DNA of 64,000 nt, from assembly GCA_022592445.1 (NCBI GenBank), contig JABYQR010000147.1:1-64000 (forward strand), read 5' to 3'. A model generated the notes under the pieces. The model made no database searches. It had not been told where the DNA came from and was given only the letters and a program-made list of their open reading frames with translations. Positions 12,529 to 24,600 of the stretch are shown piece by piece. The translations under genes were made by a program, and so were the position numbers. The stretch's first letter is position 1, and every line of letters starts with the position of its first letter. This DNA is from Cytidiella melzeri (lineage: Eukaryota > Basidiomycota > Agaricomycetes > Polyporales > Irpicaceae).

Positions 12529-13715
12529 CTACACTGACAGCCGTGCGCAGACCCAGACGATGATCTGTTTAATCGCTTGGGTTACCTCTGCTGTCTCCAT
12601 TGGCTGACCGACTGGACAGCAGTGCATGAACAGCACAGGCGTCATCTTTGGCGGCGTGCTCCTGGCCTTGTCCTTCTCCAGTTTGCCTGCGTTCCGCTTC
12701 GCCTCAGCCAGTGAACAATAAAAGAGGAAGTCGCAGAGGTAATGTCCAGCATCCATCGATGAGTACACCTGCTGTGAATACCAGCGATCAGCAACCTGAC
12801 GTTCTCGCCTCAGGCGACAAAGCGCGCTTACCTCGATGCCCGTCTTCTTCAAGTGATTTATCAGCTTCGTCACGTCGAGTTCCGTAAACAGTTCGTCCGC
12901 GAAGCCCTCGTAGCCCTTTCCGAACCCTCGCGCCGGCTGATGCTCCTGGTGGTGAGGTTCGACCACACGCTCGCCGTTGGCGATGGAAATATCCATCGAG
13001 GCTCTGAGCCCGTTTGGCCCACTAGGAAAGCCGTCGATGGACACAGCCGACACGGAGAGCAACCTTTGCATCTCCAAACGCTCCGCTTCCGCAGGCTCCT
13101 GCGGTGGCGCTGGTTCTTTAGGCAGCTGTACGACAGGAGCGTACTGTCCATCTACGTCCTTCATGCGATAGTTCAGCTTGTGGCCTAATCGTTCAATGCG
13201 AAGGGGACCTCTGCCTGCGACACCAACGTGGAAAATGAAGTCAAATCCGTTTGGAGGCAGATGCGTCGGGGCAAAGGCTGGGTCGGCAGGGGGAGGAAGA
13301 ACAGGCGGACGTGCATGAAGGCCTGCTGTGATGGCGAGAACGTCTTGGTAAGCGACAGGGATGATTAGGGTGGTGATATGTATCTGTTGCAGCGTGGCCG
13401 GACCATCCTCCTGCATCGGCTCGGCGTAGGACGGGGAGGGCTCATGTTGGTTATTTGTTTCTGTAGGAGGCTGGGGTTCGGTGTATATGACGGTGTTGTG
13501 CAAAGGCTTCACGGCAAGCCATGAAGGGTTCTCTTCGTACTTCCAAAATGGCTGCGCCCGTAAGGAATCGCGCAAGAGAATTTGGGTCGAGGTTACTGTC
13601 AGCGAGCGAGAGTGATATTATGCCGTGATCTCCTCACCCCGAAGCCCGTTACAAGTACATGGATCACGTTTGGTTCAAGCACGGAGCCGGAGGGCTTGTG
13701 CTCGATGGGAGGCAT
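12529..13715 (-). CDS. Pyroglutamyl-peptidase I (peptidase family C15)
   Basis: This cysteine peptidase removes N-terminal pyroglutamate. Exon 1 starts MPPIEHKPSG and ends VLVTGFG. Splicing out 13552-13637 joins it to PFWKYEENPSWLAVKPL, giving the family's 'VTGFGPF' opening. RIERLGHKLNYRMKDVDG supplies the likely catalytic Glu. Removal of 12772-12831 gives MDAGHYLCDFLFYCSL, with the nucleophile Cys. VLFMHCCPVG holds the catalytic His, and the protein ends VWVCARLSV. The second intron is a multiple of three and could be read through unnoticed. The central Pro/Glu-rich stretch makes it longer (about 330 residues) than the roughly 210-residue bacterial enzymes. Confidence 0.87.
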
Positions 13716-14191
13716 TCTGAGAGCGCAAATTAGCCTTGAGAATATAGATATGGTATGTAAACACTCACTTTCCAGGAAGTGGGCGATGGACGGAGGATGA
13801 GAGTGAAAGGTTAGCAGTGTCCAGTGGGAGATGTCACGCGTCACACCGGTGTCACGCGATTTCTCTCGCGTTCCTTGAGAAATTTGGCTGGTATAACACG
13901 CCTCTTTAACTTTGACTGAAACCTGGACAGTCTGCATAATTCTCCCTTGCGCAAATGTCTTGTATATCATGTAGTATAATCGGCATGAATGGCTGCAGCT
14001 GTGTATAGCGAGCGATGGGCGTCGAAGTCACGGGCGTGATAATAATACGCGATCGGTAGCGCTGTCGCGTCTCGCATTCCAGTGAGCCACCACCATCGTC
14101 CTCCGACTACAGACAGGTAACACTGACTGGGATTCCTTGTGGGCCAGTCAAATAGCTGCTCCTGTATGTCACTTAAATTGCATACTCGAGC
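13716..14191. promoter_or_regulatory. Divergent promoter region, pyroglutamyl peptidase / MGS1
   Basis: This 476-base interval lies between two divergent starts. It contains short repeated 'gtcacgcg' and 'gtgtcacgcg' motifs near 13830-13860. I see no coding potential. Confidence 0.5.
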
Positions 14192-16562
14192 ATGATTCGT
14201 GCCGACATGGGTAAGTTCTTGCAGTTCAATTCCAGCACATCTGACGTGTTCAAAAAGCGTTAATGCAGTTACATGGTGAGTACTACGGCTGCATCACCAA
14301 TACAAGCTGAAGGTATTGATGAGAACTAGCCCTGTATGCTCTCGTCAAGTACCCGAGAGAGACATCAACGCACACTTGGACAATAACTGTGCTAGTACCG
14401 ATGTTAGCGTTTCGGACAACGCTGCGCCCAACAGCACTCCAAAGCCCAAGGCCTGTTTGGCTCCAATCTTCGGAGGGCCATCGTCGTTGGCTAGAAAGGA
14501 TGTCGCATCTACCCCTTCCCGCCCTCCTCCCGCAATTTCAGCCGCAAGTAACCCTGCACAGAAGCGACGAGCTGCGCAGGCTGTGTCTACCAACGAGCAT
14601 GCTGGACCATCGACCAAGAAGGCTAAAACATCCATCACGGCGACTCCCAGAGTTATGGCTGCTGCGCCACTGGCAGGGCGGCTTAGGCCCCAAAGTCTCG
14701 ATGACTTCGTTGGGCAGCCCCATTTGACTGCGCACGACTCATTACTTATGGGCCTCACACGTACCGGCTCAACAGGCAGCATGTTGCTCTGGGGCCCACC
14801 TGGGTACGTTGTCTCCTCGTGCCAGATACAACTCGATCACTCACTCTATGACTGCGACGTAAGATGTGGAAAGACAACTCTTGCACGCTTACTCGCCAAG
14901 CAAACGAATGCTGTATTCAAGGAGCTGAGTGCTACTGATGCTGGTATTGCGGATGTCCGCGCCGTGGCTGAAGAGGCCAGAAGTCTCTTGACATTGACCG
15001 GCCGGTGAGTCCGAAGATTTAGTTCTCTAACACAATGTCTAACTGGCAGCTATCTAGTCGTACGATCTTGTTTTTGGACGAGGTGCACCGCTTTAACAAG
15101 GCTCAACAGGTATCTCGAATAAGTCCTTGCGCGAGAGCTGATTAACAATTCATATTCAGGACATATTTCTCCCCTTCGTTGAGCAGGGCATTGTGCAGGT
15201 AAGCATAGCATTTGCGCCTACACATGATGTCTTCGGTGGCAACTGACTCCCTCCGATGAAGCTCATAGGAGCTACAACGGACAATCCGTCGTTCAAAATC
15301 ACTGGCGCCTTGCTCAGTCGCTGCCGGTGAGTTCAAAAACTGGCTGGAATAACACTCTGTCACAATTTTGGACGCAGAGTCTTCGTTCTTGAACGACTAA
15401 GTGATGAAGATATCCGGCAAATATTGATACGGGCCATAGAACGCGTATCCTGTATTCCACCTGCGGACGAAGCAAAGCTGTCTACTGATGTCAACGTGCT
15501 TGACACTGACTCGCCTCAACCGTCACTGGCATCTATTTCGCCCACACTTGCTCCCTCCAGTTCTTTGCCCTCTTCCGATGCTCACAAATCAAGTCAGCCC
15601 TGTACTTCAGAGCAACGTCCCACAGCAAGCGTTGATGATACCACTCTGGTCCCGTTTCCAGCTCATCCACAACTCACTCACGTTGTCCTCGATTCCCTGA
15701 TCTCACTCTCCAACGGCGACGCCCGTGCTGCGCTCTCCCTTCTTGAACTTGTCCTCAGCTCACCACCCACGACCTCGCCCTCCAACCTTCTCTTATCCCT
15801 CCGTCAATCCGTCTCGACGTCTTTTGACCGAACCGGTGACGACCGATACGACATGATCTCCGCTTTGCACAAAAGTGTCCGCGGGAGCGATGGGGATGCC
15901 GCGATGTATTGGCTTGCGAGGATGTTGAGTCAAGGTGAAGATCCGCTGTATATCGCGAGACGTATGGTTGTGTGCGCTAGCGAGGATATTGGTTTGGCAG
16001 ATAGCCATGCCTTGCCCTTGGTGAGTTTCTCTCCATGTCGCAGAATACATAGCTAAACTTGCTGGGGTATATGGTTCCCAGGCTGTGTCGGCGCTCCAAG
16101 CCTGCCAGGTGATTGGCATGCCCGAATGTCGAATTAACCTCGCTCACCTTGTTGCGTATCTCTCTGAGGCACCCAAGTGCACACGGTCTTACAGGGCATA
16201 CAACCGTGCTGAAGAGGCCGCAAAGAAGGACATGACACTGCCGGTGCCCATGATGGTGAGGAATGCACCAACTAGGATGATGAAAGACATGGGGTATGGT
16301 GAGGAGTATCATTATAACCCGGATTACATGTGAGTGTATCTTGCTTTGCAATTGCGAGAAGGATGAGATACCAATACGGCTCGTGATACTCAGGCACCCA
16401 GTGGCAAATGAATATTTGCCTCCTCAGTTTAACAACATGGTCTTTCTGAAGTCAGCTGAAGATATATCTGATAAGAGGTGGGATGAGGATGCATTGAGGA
16501 GGTGGGAGGCAAAGAAGAACAACGGTGAGGCCTGGGAGGGAAGGAATGTTCATAAGCAGTGA
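14192..16562 (+). CDS. MGS1: AAA ATPase MGS1/WRNIP1 (replication-fork maintenance)
   Basis: Mgs1/WRNIP1 is a nuclear AAA+ ATPase that acts at stalled replication forks and binds ubiquitinated PCNA. The spliced start MIRADMVTCPVCSRQVPERD continues INAHLDNNC, a UBZ4 zinc finger (C-x2-C...H-x3-C). A basic Ser/Pro-rich linker follows, then AGRLRPQSLDDFVGQPHL. The Walker A motif WGPPGCGKTT is restored by splicing 14804-14863. Walker B is ILFLDEVHRFNKAQQ, sensor 1 is IGATTDNPSF and RALLSR-like 'GALLSRCRVF' follows. Introns: 14211-14268, 14276-14329, 14804-14863, 15005-15057, 15110-15159, 15199-15261, 15327-15377, 16021-16081 and 16330-16393. Exon 2 is only 7 bases (14269-14275). The sequence between Walker regions and the C-terminal domain carries a low-complexity Ser/Pro insert (about 15500-15660). 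Confidence 0.92.
14269..14275 (+). other. 7-base microexon of MGS1
   Basis: The exon 'TTACATG' is flanked by 'taatgcag' and 'gtgagt'. It joins a preceding G and a following C to encode Val-Thr-Cys, so the first zinc-binding cysteine codon of the UBZ finger is completed across its 3' junction. Confidence 0.75.
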
Positions 16563-16710
16563 ACTATTATGCTAGATTCAAATTTTTTCAAGTACAACTA
16601 TATAGTATACAATTAATTTAATTGGAATTATGCATGCATGTCAAACATTTGTGATATATGTAGCTCATATGCTGAGGGCATGCATACGGGAAATCAAGTG
16701 ACAATTGTGA

Positions 16711-19700
16711 TTATCGGAACATCTTGCCAGTGCACTTTGCTGATCCACATTTGCATTCCACAAAGATGTTGTCTGACATATGCAGCACAGTCTGGATAAT
16801 CAAACGTTAGCCAGCCATAACTACAACAGCACTTGGAGTCATACATACATTGTTTTGCTCATCACTATCACTGTCATTGCCATCCTCATCTTTACCATCA
16901 TCAGGTGGGCCACTGTAGGAGAAACATAGCTCTTGATAGGCAAATATGTCCTTGATGGTAAAGATAGCAAGAAGTGGCTTCTCCAAGTCTGGCTCATTGA
17001 TGTATACAGGGACTAATTGACAGTTTGGGTCACAGCTGTGATTCTTTTGCAGAATAACTGTTTAGCAGTTATTTGGCTCCCGTACGTGCAGACTCACCAA
17101 GTATCTTGTGAACTATAACAGATGATGTAAGCTGAAGTCAAATCTGATAGTGCAGCGATCGACTTACATTTCCTGCATGGTAAGCATCAACACAGTAATT
17201 CTGGTTCCAGTTTTTTCCCTTGCCCTGCTGCAAATGCCAAAAGTCTACGTCGAAAAGGTAGGTACGGTTACCGAGGTGGTAAACACTGAGGCCGTGTGAG
17301 AAAGTTTTCAGTAAACTCAGTCATCATCTTACAAAGCTGAAAAAACTGACCTTCCACGTGCTTCTCCTTCTGTGTCGGTTATGAATTCACCAGAATATAC
17401 TCCGATGTAAGTTCTCGCAGGGATACGCTCAGCAGCAAAGATGCCTGCAACAGGACAATGTTGGTCAGCATAAACATACATAAATAACATAGGTACCGAC
17501 CCCAGCCTTTGTCGATTGTTTTCTCGATGTTGACCTTGAACCGCCTCCCATGCTGCACAACCTTCAAGCAAGGATTAGGTCTCGAATGCTTCAGCACCGG
17601 CATCACAACGTACCCTATTCATGCAATCATCGTCGCACCCGCAAAGAGCGTTGCATTCGAACACCGGATATCCGACATACTTCTCACGAAGGCGTCCACG
17701 AGAGTCATAGGTGAAGCCGCTCATGTCCGCGGTGTAGTAGTTCCGTTGCTTTTGGAGACAAGAGCAAGTCTTCGATCCGGGTGAACAGACAGGGTAGCAG
17801 CTGCACCCTTTCAACTTCGACGGGTCTGGCGTCGGGACATTGTCGCTGTGCCACATTTGATTCGTATAATAGAACTCGAAGGGTGGGCAAGGAACATTGT
17901 CGACTTCGTTGATGATGTCGATGTCCGGGGCATGCGGTTCTATGTCCATGGTGTTGCTCTTGATGACGGCCTTGAATATCGTACGCTGCAAACCTGGGGT
18001 ATGCTTCATGAACTCTGGCATAGTGTTCATGTAGTCTTGAATGGAATGTGGAAGTGATGATGCGCGCAGGTAGACTTCAGCGTACTGCCGCATCTTGAGC
18101 TCACCGTAGTTCCGCCATGACATGCCGTGCTCATCGTCGTTATCAACGTGATTATGGCTCGTGCGACGGGTTCCTATGACATGACTATCAAGATGCCACG
18201 AGTCGGTACGCAACTTTAGGTCCGGAGGTGTTCCCAGAGCAGGAGAGCCAGACTGTGAGGCCTGACCTGAGGAACTACGGGTGCTCCGCCTTCGAGTTTC
18301 GGTGGAGACGACGTCCTATAGATGAGCAACTGCGTAAGCTCAACTATAAATATTTATATAGCTGTGCCCTACCGCCGGGTCCGGAGAGCTACGACTTGAG
18401 GGCACTAGCATGTTGCGTACAGAGTCCTCGTCTTCTATCAATTCTTCATGTGGTCCAGGTGAGATTGCGAGAGACACGGCGGGTTGGATTGGAGTGTCCC
18501 CAATGTTGTGATGTTCAGCCTCTGGTACTCTGGGGGCATCCACAAGCTGGTGCAGCTGTGCGACTGGTAAGTCAGGTGTCGTCGACTTGATTGCCACACA
18601 TGCATCCTCAGAACTGAAATGTGACTGGCGACCTGATATCGGCGAGATATGTCAGTCCGTAACAGCCTATAACGCAATGTCCTCTCACCTTCGGCCACGG
18701 CAAGTGGGAAGGATCCGCTCATCATTTCAGACGTTGACTTCGCCAGGGCAATGGTCGACGTCAGAACATTGTGTTCCGGCTGGCGGGCAGACAATGCAAG
18801 GTCGATAAGAGGTGCTTGCTGATTCCGGTGCCCCGTCTGAATGTTTGCGACAGTGTGAACCAAAGCATGGTCGATCGAGTGATGCGCCTTCGCTTTGAGG
18901 CTACCTAACAGTGATCGAGGGATAGGTACAAGCTGGTAGCACGTTAGCATCAGTGCTCACAATGCGCAGTGGATAGCTGACCTTCTTCGGCTTCTCTATG
19001 TCAACTGCCATAGAATGGGTAGACCCTGTCGGAAGATCGTTGAATATATCGTCTTGAGTGGCGGCAGCTGGTGGCAGCGACAATGAGCCCTCAGTGGATG
19101 CGTCAGCTAGAACAGATGGTGGCGCTAGCTGAGTGGTTGGGTACAATTCGTCAAGATTTGGCACAGGCTCAGGAGAAATTGGCCATGGTGGCACGCGTTC
19201 TTCAACAGGCGCAGGAGACGCAGACGATGGTGAAGGCCGCTTAGAAAACGGCCTTGAAGCAGATAATAAACTCTCCTGCACGGCTGGTGAGTTCCTACTG
19301 GATGATGGCAGCCTACTACCCTCTGTCGACTCTTTAAGCTGGTGGACATACTTAAAGAATCCGTTACCGCCTCCGAATAAATGCCCGCGCACTTCAGCCG
19401 AAGGTTTTCTTCTACTTGCGGAGGGAGACAGTGGAGACCCTGTTGCTCTCGACGGCACAACAGGTGTACTAGCAGAGGAAGACGGAGAGGAAGCAGGAGA
19501 CACTGCACTCGGCGTAAAGGCCAGTTGGGTGCTAATCCTAGACCAACGTCTCTTTTTCTTTGCAGACTCCGCAGCAAGCGGGTTAAAGCTCAAATTCTCG
19601 ATTATCGGCTTAGGTGTAAGAGGACGAGGGACCACGACAGGTACCGGGAGAACATTTGTCGTCAAGTTCCCTGGCCCTGCTTCATCGTCCGAGTGCGATG

Positions 19701-21347
19701 CGCTGCGGTCGGCAGTCGTGTTCGTACCGCTTCCGTCTTTACGACTCCAATCTTCGAAACAATCCGACTCCACGGTCTGCGTCTCTTCTACTTCCATGGC
19801 ATCATGCGCTGGAGAATCACTTGCTGCCGATACATCTGAGCTTGCTAAGGCCATGTCATCTAATGCAGGGACAAGTGTCTCTACCGCACCAGAAGACTCC
19901 GAGCGACTAGAGAGGCGCGAAGACGAGGGCGAGGAGATGAATGGTTTACTAGCCGTACTCTGGATGAGATTTGGTTGCGAGGACGCAGCCAGGTTCAAAT
20001 AAGCACTTGAAAGAGGCGTTGGATCTGGCTTGCGCCGGGTATTCATTGTACGAGTGTCTTCCTCAGGCCCTGTATTTGCTACGCTCTTCCGTCAGACTCG
20101 GCGAGAGCACTCCTCTTACTGTGTCACTCACTTTCGATATTGGAGCTTCTCGATTCGACGAATGCTGCAGCTGATGCGCTACGCACGGCTTCCGTATGAG
20201 TGGATATAACAGGCTCGTGGTCGTCGTCATCAATTTCAATGATCTCTCTTTCGCTATTCGTGGCTGATTCCAAGTGAGTACTGAATTCTGATACAAATAT
20301 GGCCCAGTACTCACGGAAAGATGGGCGGGGCCGTGCTGGCAGGCCGCCGTCGCTGTCAGTCAGTTCGATGACATCAATCGGGTCGTTCTTCCTTCGGTTC
20401 TCGGCTGAGGACGTCAACTTGTGAATATTGCACGGCGAGGAGCGGTACTCACATTTCGAGCGGTTCCTTGGTATTGCGGGTGCCCTTCGCATATTCTGAG
20501 TCGCATTTCGCTCTCGTTTCCGGTACAAGTCTTTGATGATTTCAGAGACCGAAGGCAGGTTTACGGAGCTGTCCGAAGAGGAAGGATTATGTGCTTTGCC
20601 TTTGGATGAGGACCGGTCTCTGATTCCGCTTGCCATACGAAGAGGAGCGGTAGCTAGTGGAGATTGCTGTCGACTGCTAGCGCCTGCATCGTACGACCGC
20701 CGCTCTCTTCTCTGACCCGGAGGAGGCATGGCCGCCGATTTTCGTGCTACAGACCGCTGATAACTGGCGACTTGAGGCTGCGAATTGCTCGATGAGGTCT
20801 GCGGGGAGGCAGACGTTGATGGCGCTAGTCCCCGGTGTTCCTCAAAGGCGCGTTTCCTGGCAGCAAGAGCTGAAGTATGGGTACTTGGGAACAGCGGTGG
20901 GCGAGGCCGCGGAGGTTGTGTGAATGCTGGTTTCCTCACTGGGAGAGCGTGAGCGGAGGCTGGGAGATCATCTGTGCACCGGACGTTGGACGAAGTGAGT
21001 TACTAAATACCAACGCGTAGGACGTACCGGGACTGCCCCCTCGACTCAAAACGTTTACTCTGTCGCCAATCCTCATCCGCTTATGATTGTGCACCGTTTT
21101 GCGGTTCCCATCGCCCTTTCTCTTGTGGCCAGCCTGAGGTGACCCGTCCGGCGCTGGTGTTTCTGCCAGCTCGTCCTGCATGTCTTGTGGCTCTGGAGAA
21201 GAACTGGATTCCGAAGGGGCTGCTGACGACCGTGATGCTTGCTGAAGGTTAGTATGGCTTGCGCAGAGGTGGCTCCAAGCGGTACTTACAGGACGATACT
21301 AGGGCAGTCCACGCGGGCACAGAAGGACGACGATTTAGCCCAGCCAT
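16711..21347 (-). CDS. SET-domain histone-lysine methyltransferase, KMT1 (SUV39/Clr4) type
   Basis: The C-terminal third has the pre-SET cysteine cluster (GCSCYPVCSPGSKTCSCL, then ECNALCGCDDDCMNRV). The SET core follows (NPCLKVVQHGRRFKV, GIFAAERIPARTYIGVYSGE, NHSCDPNC, QELCFSYSGP). The post-SET is CKCGSAKCTGKMF, ending at TAA 16713-16711. This order is typical of H3K9 methyltransferases that nucleate heterochromatin. The N-terminal part, read from exons at 18200-21350, is long, Ser/Pro-rich and probably disordered. It contains PIDVIELTDSDG and REIIEIDDDD, both like SUMO-interacting motifs. I see no chromodomain. The proposed start is ATG 21347-21345, joined by an intron 21238-21289. The 5' exons are uncertain and the N-terminal part could be a separate gene, though no stop, poly(A) gap or new start supports that. 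The start is 281 bases from AH1, divergent. Confidence 0.8.
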
Positions 21348-21628
21348 CTCCTGCGACGTGGATGTTGGCGACAAAGATGAAAACGCGTGTTATGAATGCG
21401 GAGCCAATAAAGTTGAGCGGATCGAGATGTCCCTGTCCGCGTCGCGTAAAGTGTCCTATAAGCCTGTTTGCTCACTGTCTCTGATCTGCTGTCCGCTGTT
21501 TCCGCTGAGTGATGGGAACTGTGCTGCAGCTATCGTCACAGTCGCATATCATGGTGCACAAGTCCGAATCGGCTATATAGCTCCCCCGGTCATTGTCTCA
21601 CGCGTCGACCTCTTCGTCTCAGCCCACC
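21348..21628. promoter_or_regulatory. Divergent promoter between the SET methyltransferase and AH1
   Basis: This short interval separates the proposed starts of two divergent genes. A TATA-like 'ggctatatagctcc' lies at about 21571-21584, roughly 45-55 bases upstream of the AH1 start. It is the best candidate core-promoter element here. Confidence 0.5.
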
Positions 21629-24600
21629 ATGGACAAGGTCCTACCCGTCCACGTCCCCGACCAGGCAGGCAGGCAACCCACACCATCCTCTCGTCGTCGA
21701 CAGTCTCGTCCCATATGGCGTGTGGTGGTCGTTGCGTTGCTGGTCGTTGCAGGTGTACAGTGGACATATATCTCCCAGTCACGCCCACAGAGCTTGGCGA
21801 CCCGTATGCCGCTGCACGCGTCGGAAATACTCGACAAGTGTCAGCAGTTGAGCATCAAGCCTGGTCCACCTGAGGATTTCAATCAGCGCAAACAGTCGGA
21901 CAGGTTCGTTCCAGGGACGAAAACAACTTTGATCAGGGTATGTTCGTGCGTCACTTGGGCGTACTATCTCAGTGACAAGCAGCTCACTTCGTTCCAGAAT
22001 GCAACAATTTGGACAGGGCTTGTGGAAGGTCTCGAGATTATCAAGGGCGACATTCTCTTGCACAATGGTTTAATCAAGGAATTGGGTGTGATAGAGAATA
22101 CAACAGCATACCCAGATCTTGAAGAGGTTGACGCGAATGGAGCATGGGCCACCCCGGGGTAAGCTGATTCTCATGAGAAACTCGCGAGTGGTGCGCTGAA
22201 TCGCTGCGATCCCGTGCTATAGTATCGTCGACATGCACAGTCACTTGGCTGTCGATGCTGCACCCAGCCTCCGCGGCGCCAACGATGGCAATTCTCACAA
22301 TGGCCCTATCCTTCCAGTAAGCTGGCAGCTACAGTTGCAAGAAGAATTGGCTTCTAAAAGTTTCGCAGTGGCTAAGAGCACTCGATGCGTTGAATACCCA
22401 CGATGACGCCTATCAACTTAGCATTGCTGGAGGCGTGACTACGTCTCTTATACTGCCCGGCTCTGCTAATGCTATTGGTATGCACTTGTTATCGCGGAGT
22501 AATTTTCATTCCCTGACGTAGATACCAAGGTGGACAGGGTGCTGTTATCAAGCTGCGTCGCACAAGTACTCGCTCTCCGACCTCGATGCTTCTAGAGAAT
22601 CCGTACACTACGAATGTGACTGAGTATGACCCGAAAAAAGCATTCAGATGGAGACAAATGAAGTAAGTCTAGGTGAATCACATTGTCTTAAGACTACTCA
22701 TTCTCGAATCTAGGCATGCGTGTGGTGAAAACCCTGGTAAAATCTGTGTAAACAGATAACTTTCACACCTTTGCTAACACTCCAATAGACAGAGTGTACT
22801 CTGCTACACGTATGGACACCGTTTGGGCATTCCGTCAAGCGTAAGTCAACTACAACCCTGTTCTTTTTCTGGTCGTATATTCCTGATGAATGCCTTGTAG
22901 TTACAACAAGGCGTACCAACTCAAGCAAGCACAGGACCAATACTGTGAAAATGCACTAGCAGGAAACTGGGACGGTCTTGCGCCTGGATTTCCGGAGGAT
23001 TACCAGTGGGAAGCTCTGGTAGATGTCCTGAGGGGTCGTGTGAAGGTAAGACACGCCGTATCTCTGTCTTTAACACGGACTTCATCAATGTATCTTAGGT
23101 TCATACCCATTGCTACGAGACTGTAGATTTGGATGACATCGTCAGAGTAAGTGCATGAGGAACTCTTGACGTTATGATTGCCACTAACGTGCATGCAGAT
23201 TACGAACGAGTTCCAATTCTCCATCGCTGCCTTCCATCACGCTCATGAGACTTACTTGATTCCGGAGACGTTGAAGTCCGCATATGGTATGCGACTTGAG
23301 GTCAATATCGACATGTACTGATTGCATGCTTTCAGGTCATCCTCCGGCCGTTGCCCTCTTCGCAACACATGCGCGCTACAAGCGTGAGGCCTACCGCGGG
23401 TCTGAGTTTGCTCCCAGAATCTTAGCAGAGAACGGCTTGCAGGTCGCTATGAAGGTATGTTCGCACGACTGCATATTAGTTGTGCATACTTAGCATGTCT
23501 TGCACAGTCGGATCACCCTGTTCTTGACTCTCGCTTTTTGACCTTCGAAGCACAGCAGGCTCATTACTACGGCCTCGACTGGAACCTTGCGATGCTTGCT
23601 GTGACAGGTACCCCAGCCCAGGTCGTGGGTCAGGACCACCGCATTGGATTCTTAAAGGAAGGCGAGTCGCTCTTGAATCGGACCAAACAAGCTATCCTCA
23701 TCCTATTGCTGTCATAGGGTACGACGCAGGTTTGTATAGCCATGCTTCTTTTGGCTTGTTGCTAAACCCGCGTAGATGTTGTTTTGTGGGATAGCCACCC
23801 TCTCGCTTTGGGCGCTATACCCAAACAAGTGTGGATCGACGGCATTTCTCAAATTGCAAAGCCGCACTCAGTCAAAAAGCCCCCCACAGTTCAGGAAAAA
23901 CCTCAGACTCCGAACTTCGACAAGGAAAAACAAGAGACCCTGGAATATGATGGCTTGCCTCCTTTGGCTCCCCACAAGACCACCCATCGCTCTGTTGTAT
24001 TCACCAACGTCAGCGACGTCGTTATACGACAGGGCGGAAGCATTCAGGAGATGACCACCACAAGGTTTGGCAACGCCGTTGTTGTGGAAGCAGGACGCAT
24101 CATCTGCTCTGGGATCGCAACCGCCTGCGAGCATGCTGTTTCCGGACATGATGTCGAATATGTTAATCTTCACGGTGGTGCAATTGGGCCTGGCCTGATC
24201 ACCTTCGGTTCCCCGCTCGGTCTGGAGGAAATCCAGGGAGAGCCGAGTACTTCTGATGGCTACGCATTTGACCCTCTCTACCAAGAGGTACCTGGTGTTA
24301 TCGGTGGCAGTGGAGCGATAATTCGTGCTGCTGATGGTTTGCAGTTCCGCACGCGGGAAGCTTTGTAAGTATTCTCTTATCGCAGTGCTTCAACTCTAGG
24401 ACACTCACAATCAACATGTCGGCATAGACATGCCTACCGTGCCGGGGTCACCACTGCTATCGTCTCACCCAAGTCAGCCGGCTTCCTGTCGGGGCTAAGC
24501 ACGGTTTTTGCTACGGGTGCTAAACATCGACTTGAAAAGGGTGCATTGATCGCAGAGACAGCTGGTGTTCACATCGGTATTCATCACGGTGTTGGCCCTA

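Noticed and set aside
18901..20046. Separate Ser/Pro-rich gene upstream of the SET gene
   Set aside because: The frame continues by plausible introns into the pre-SET exons, with no intervening stop and promoter space. One gene is more likely, though not proven.
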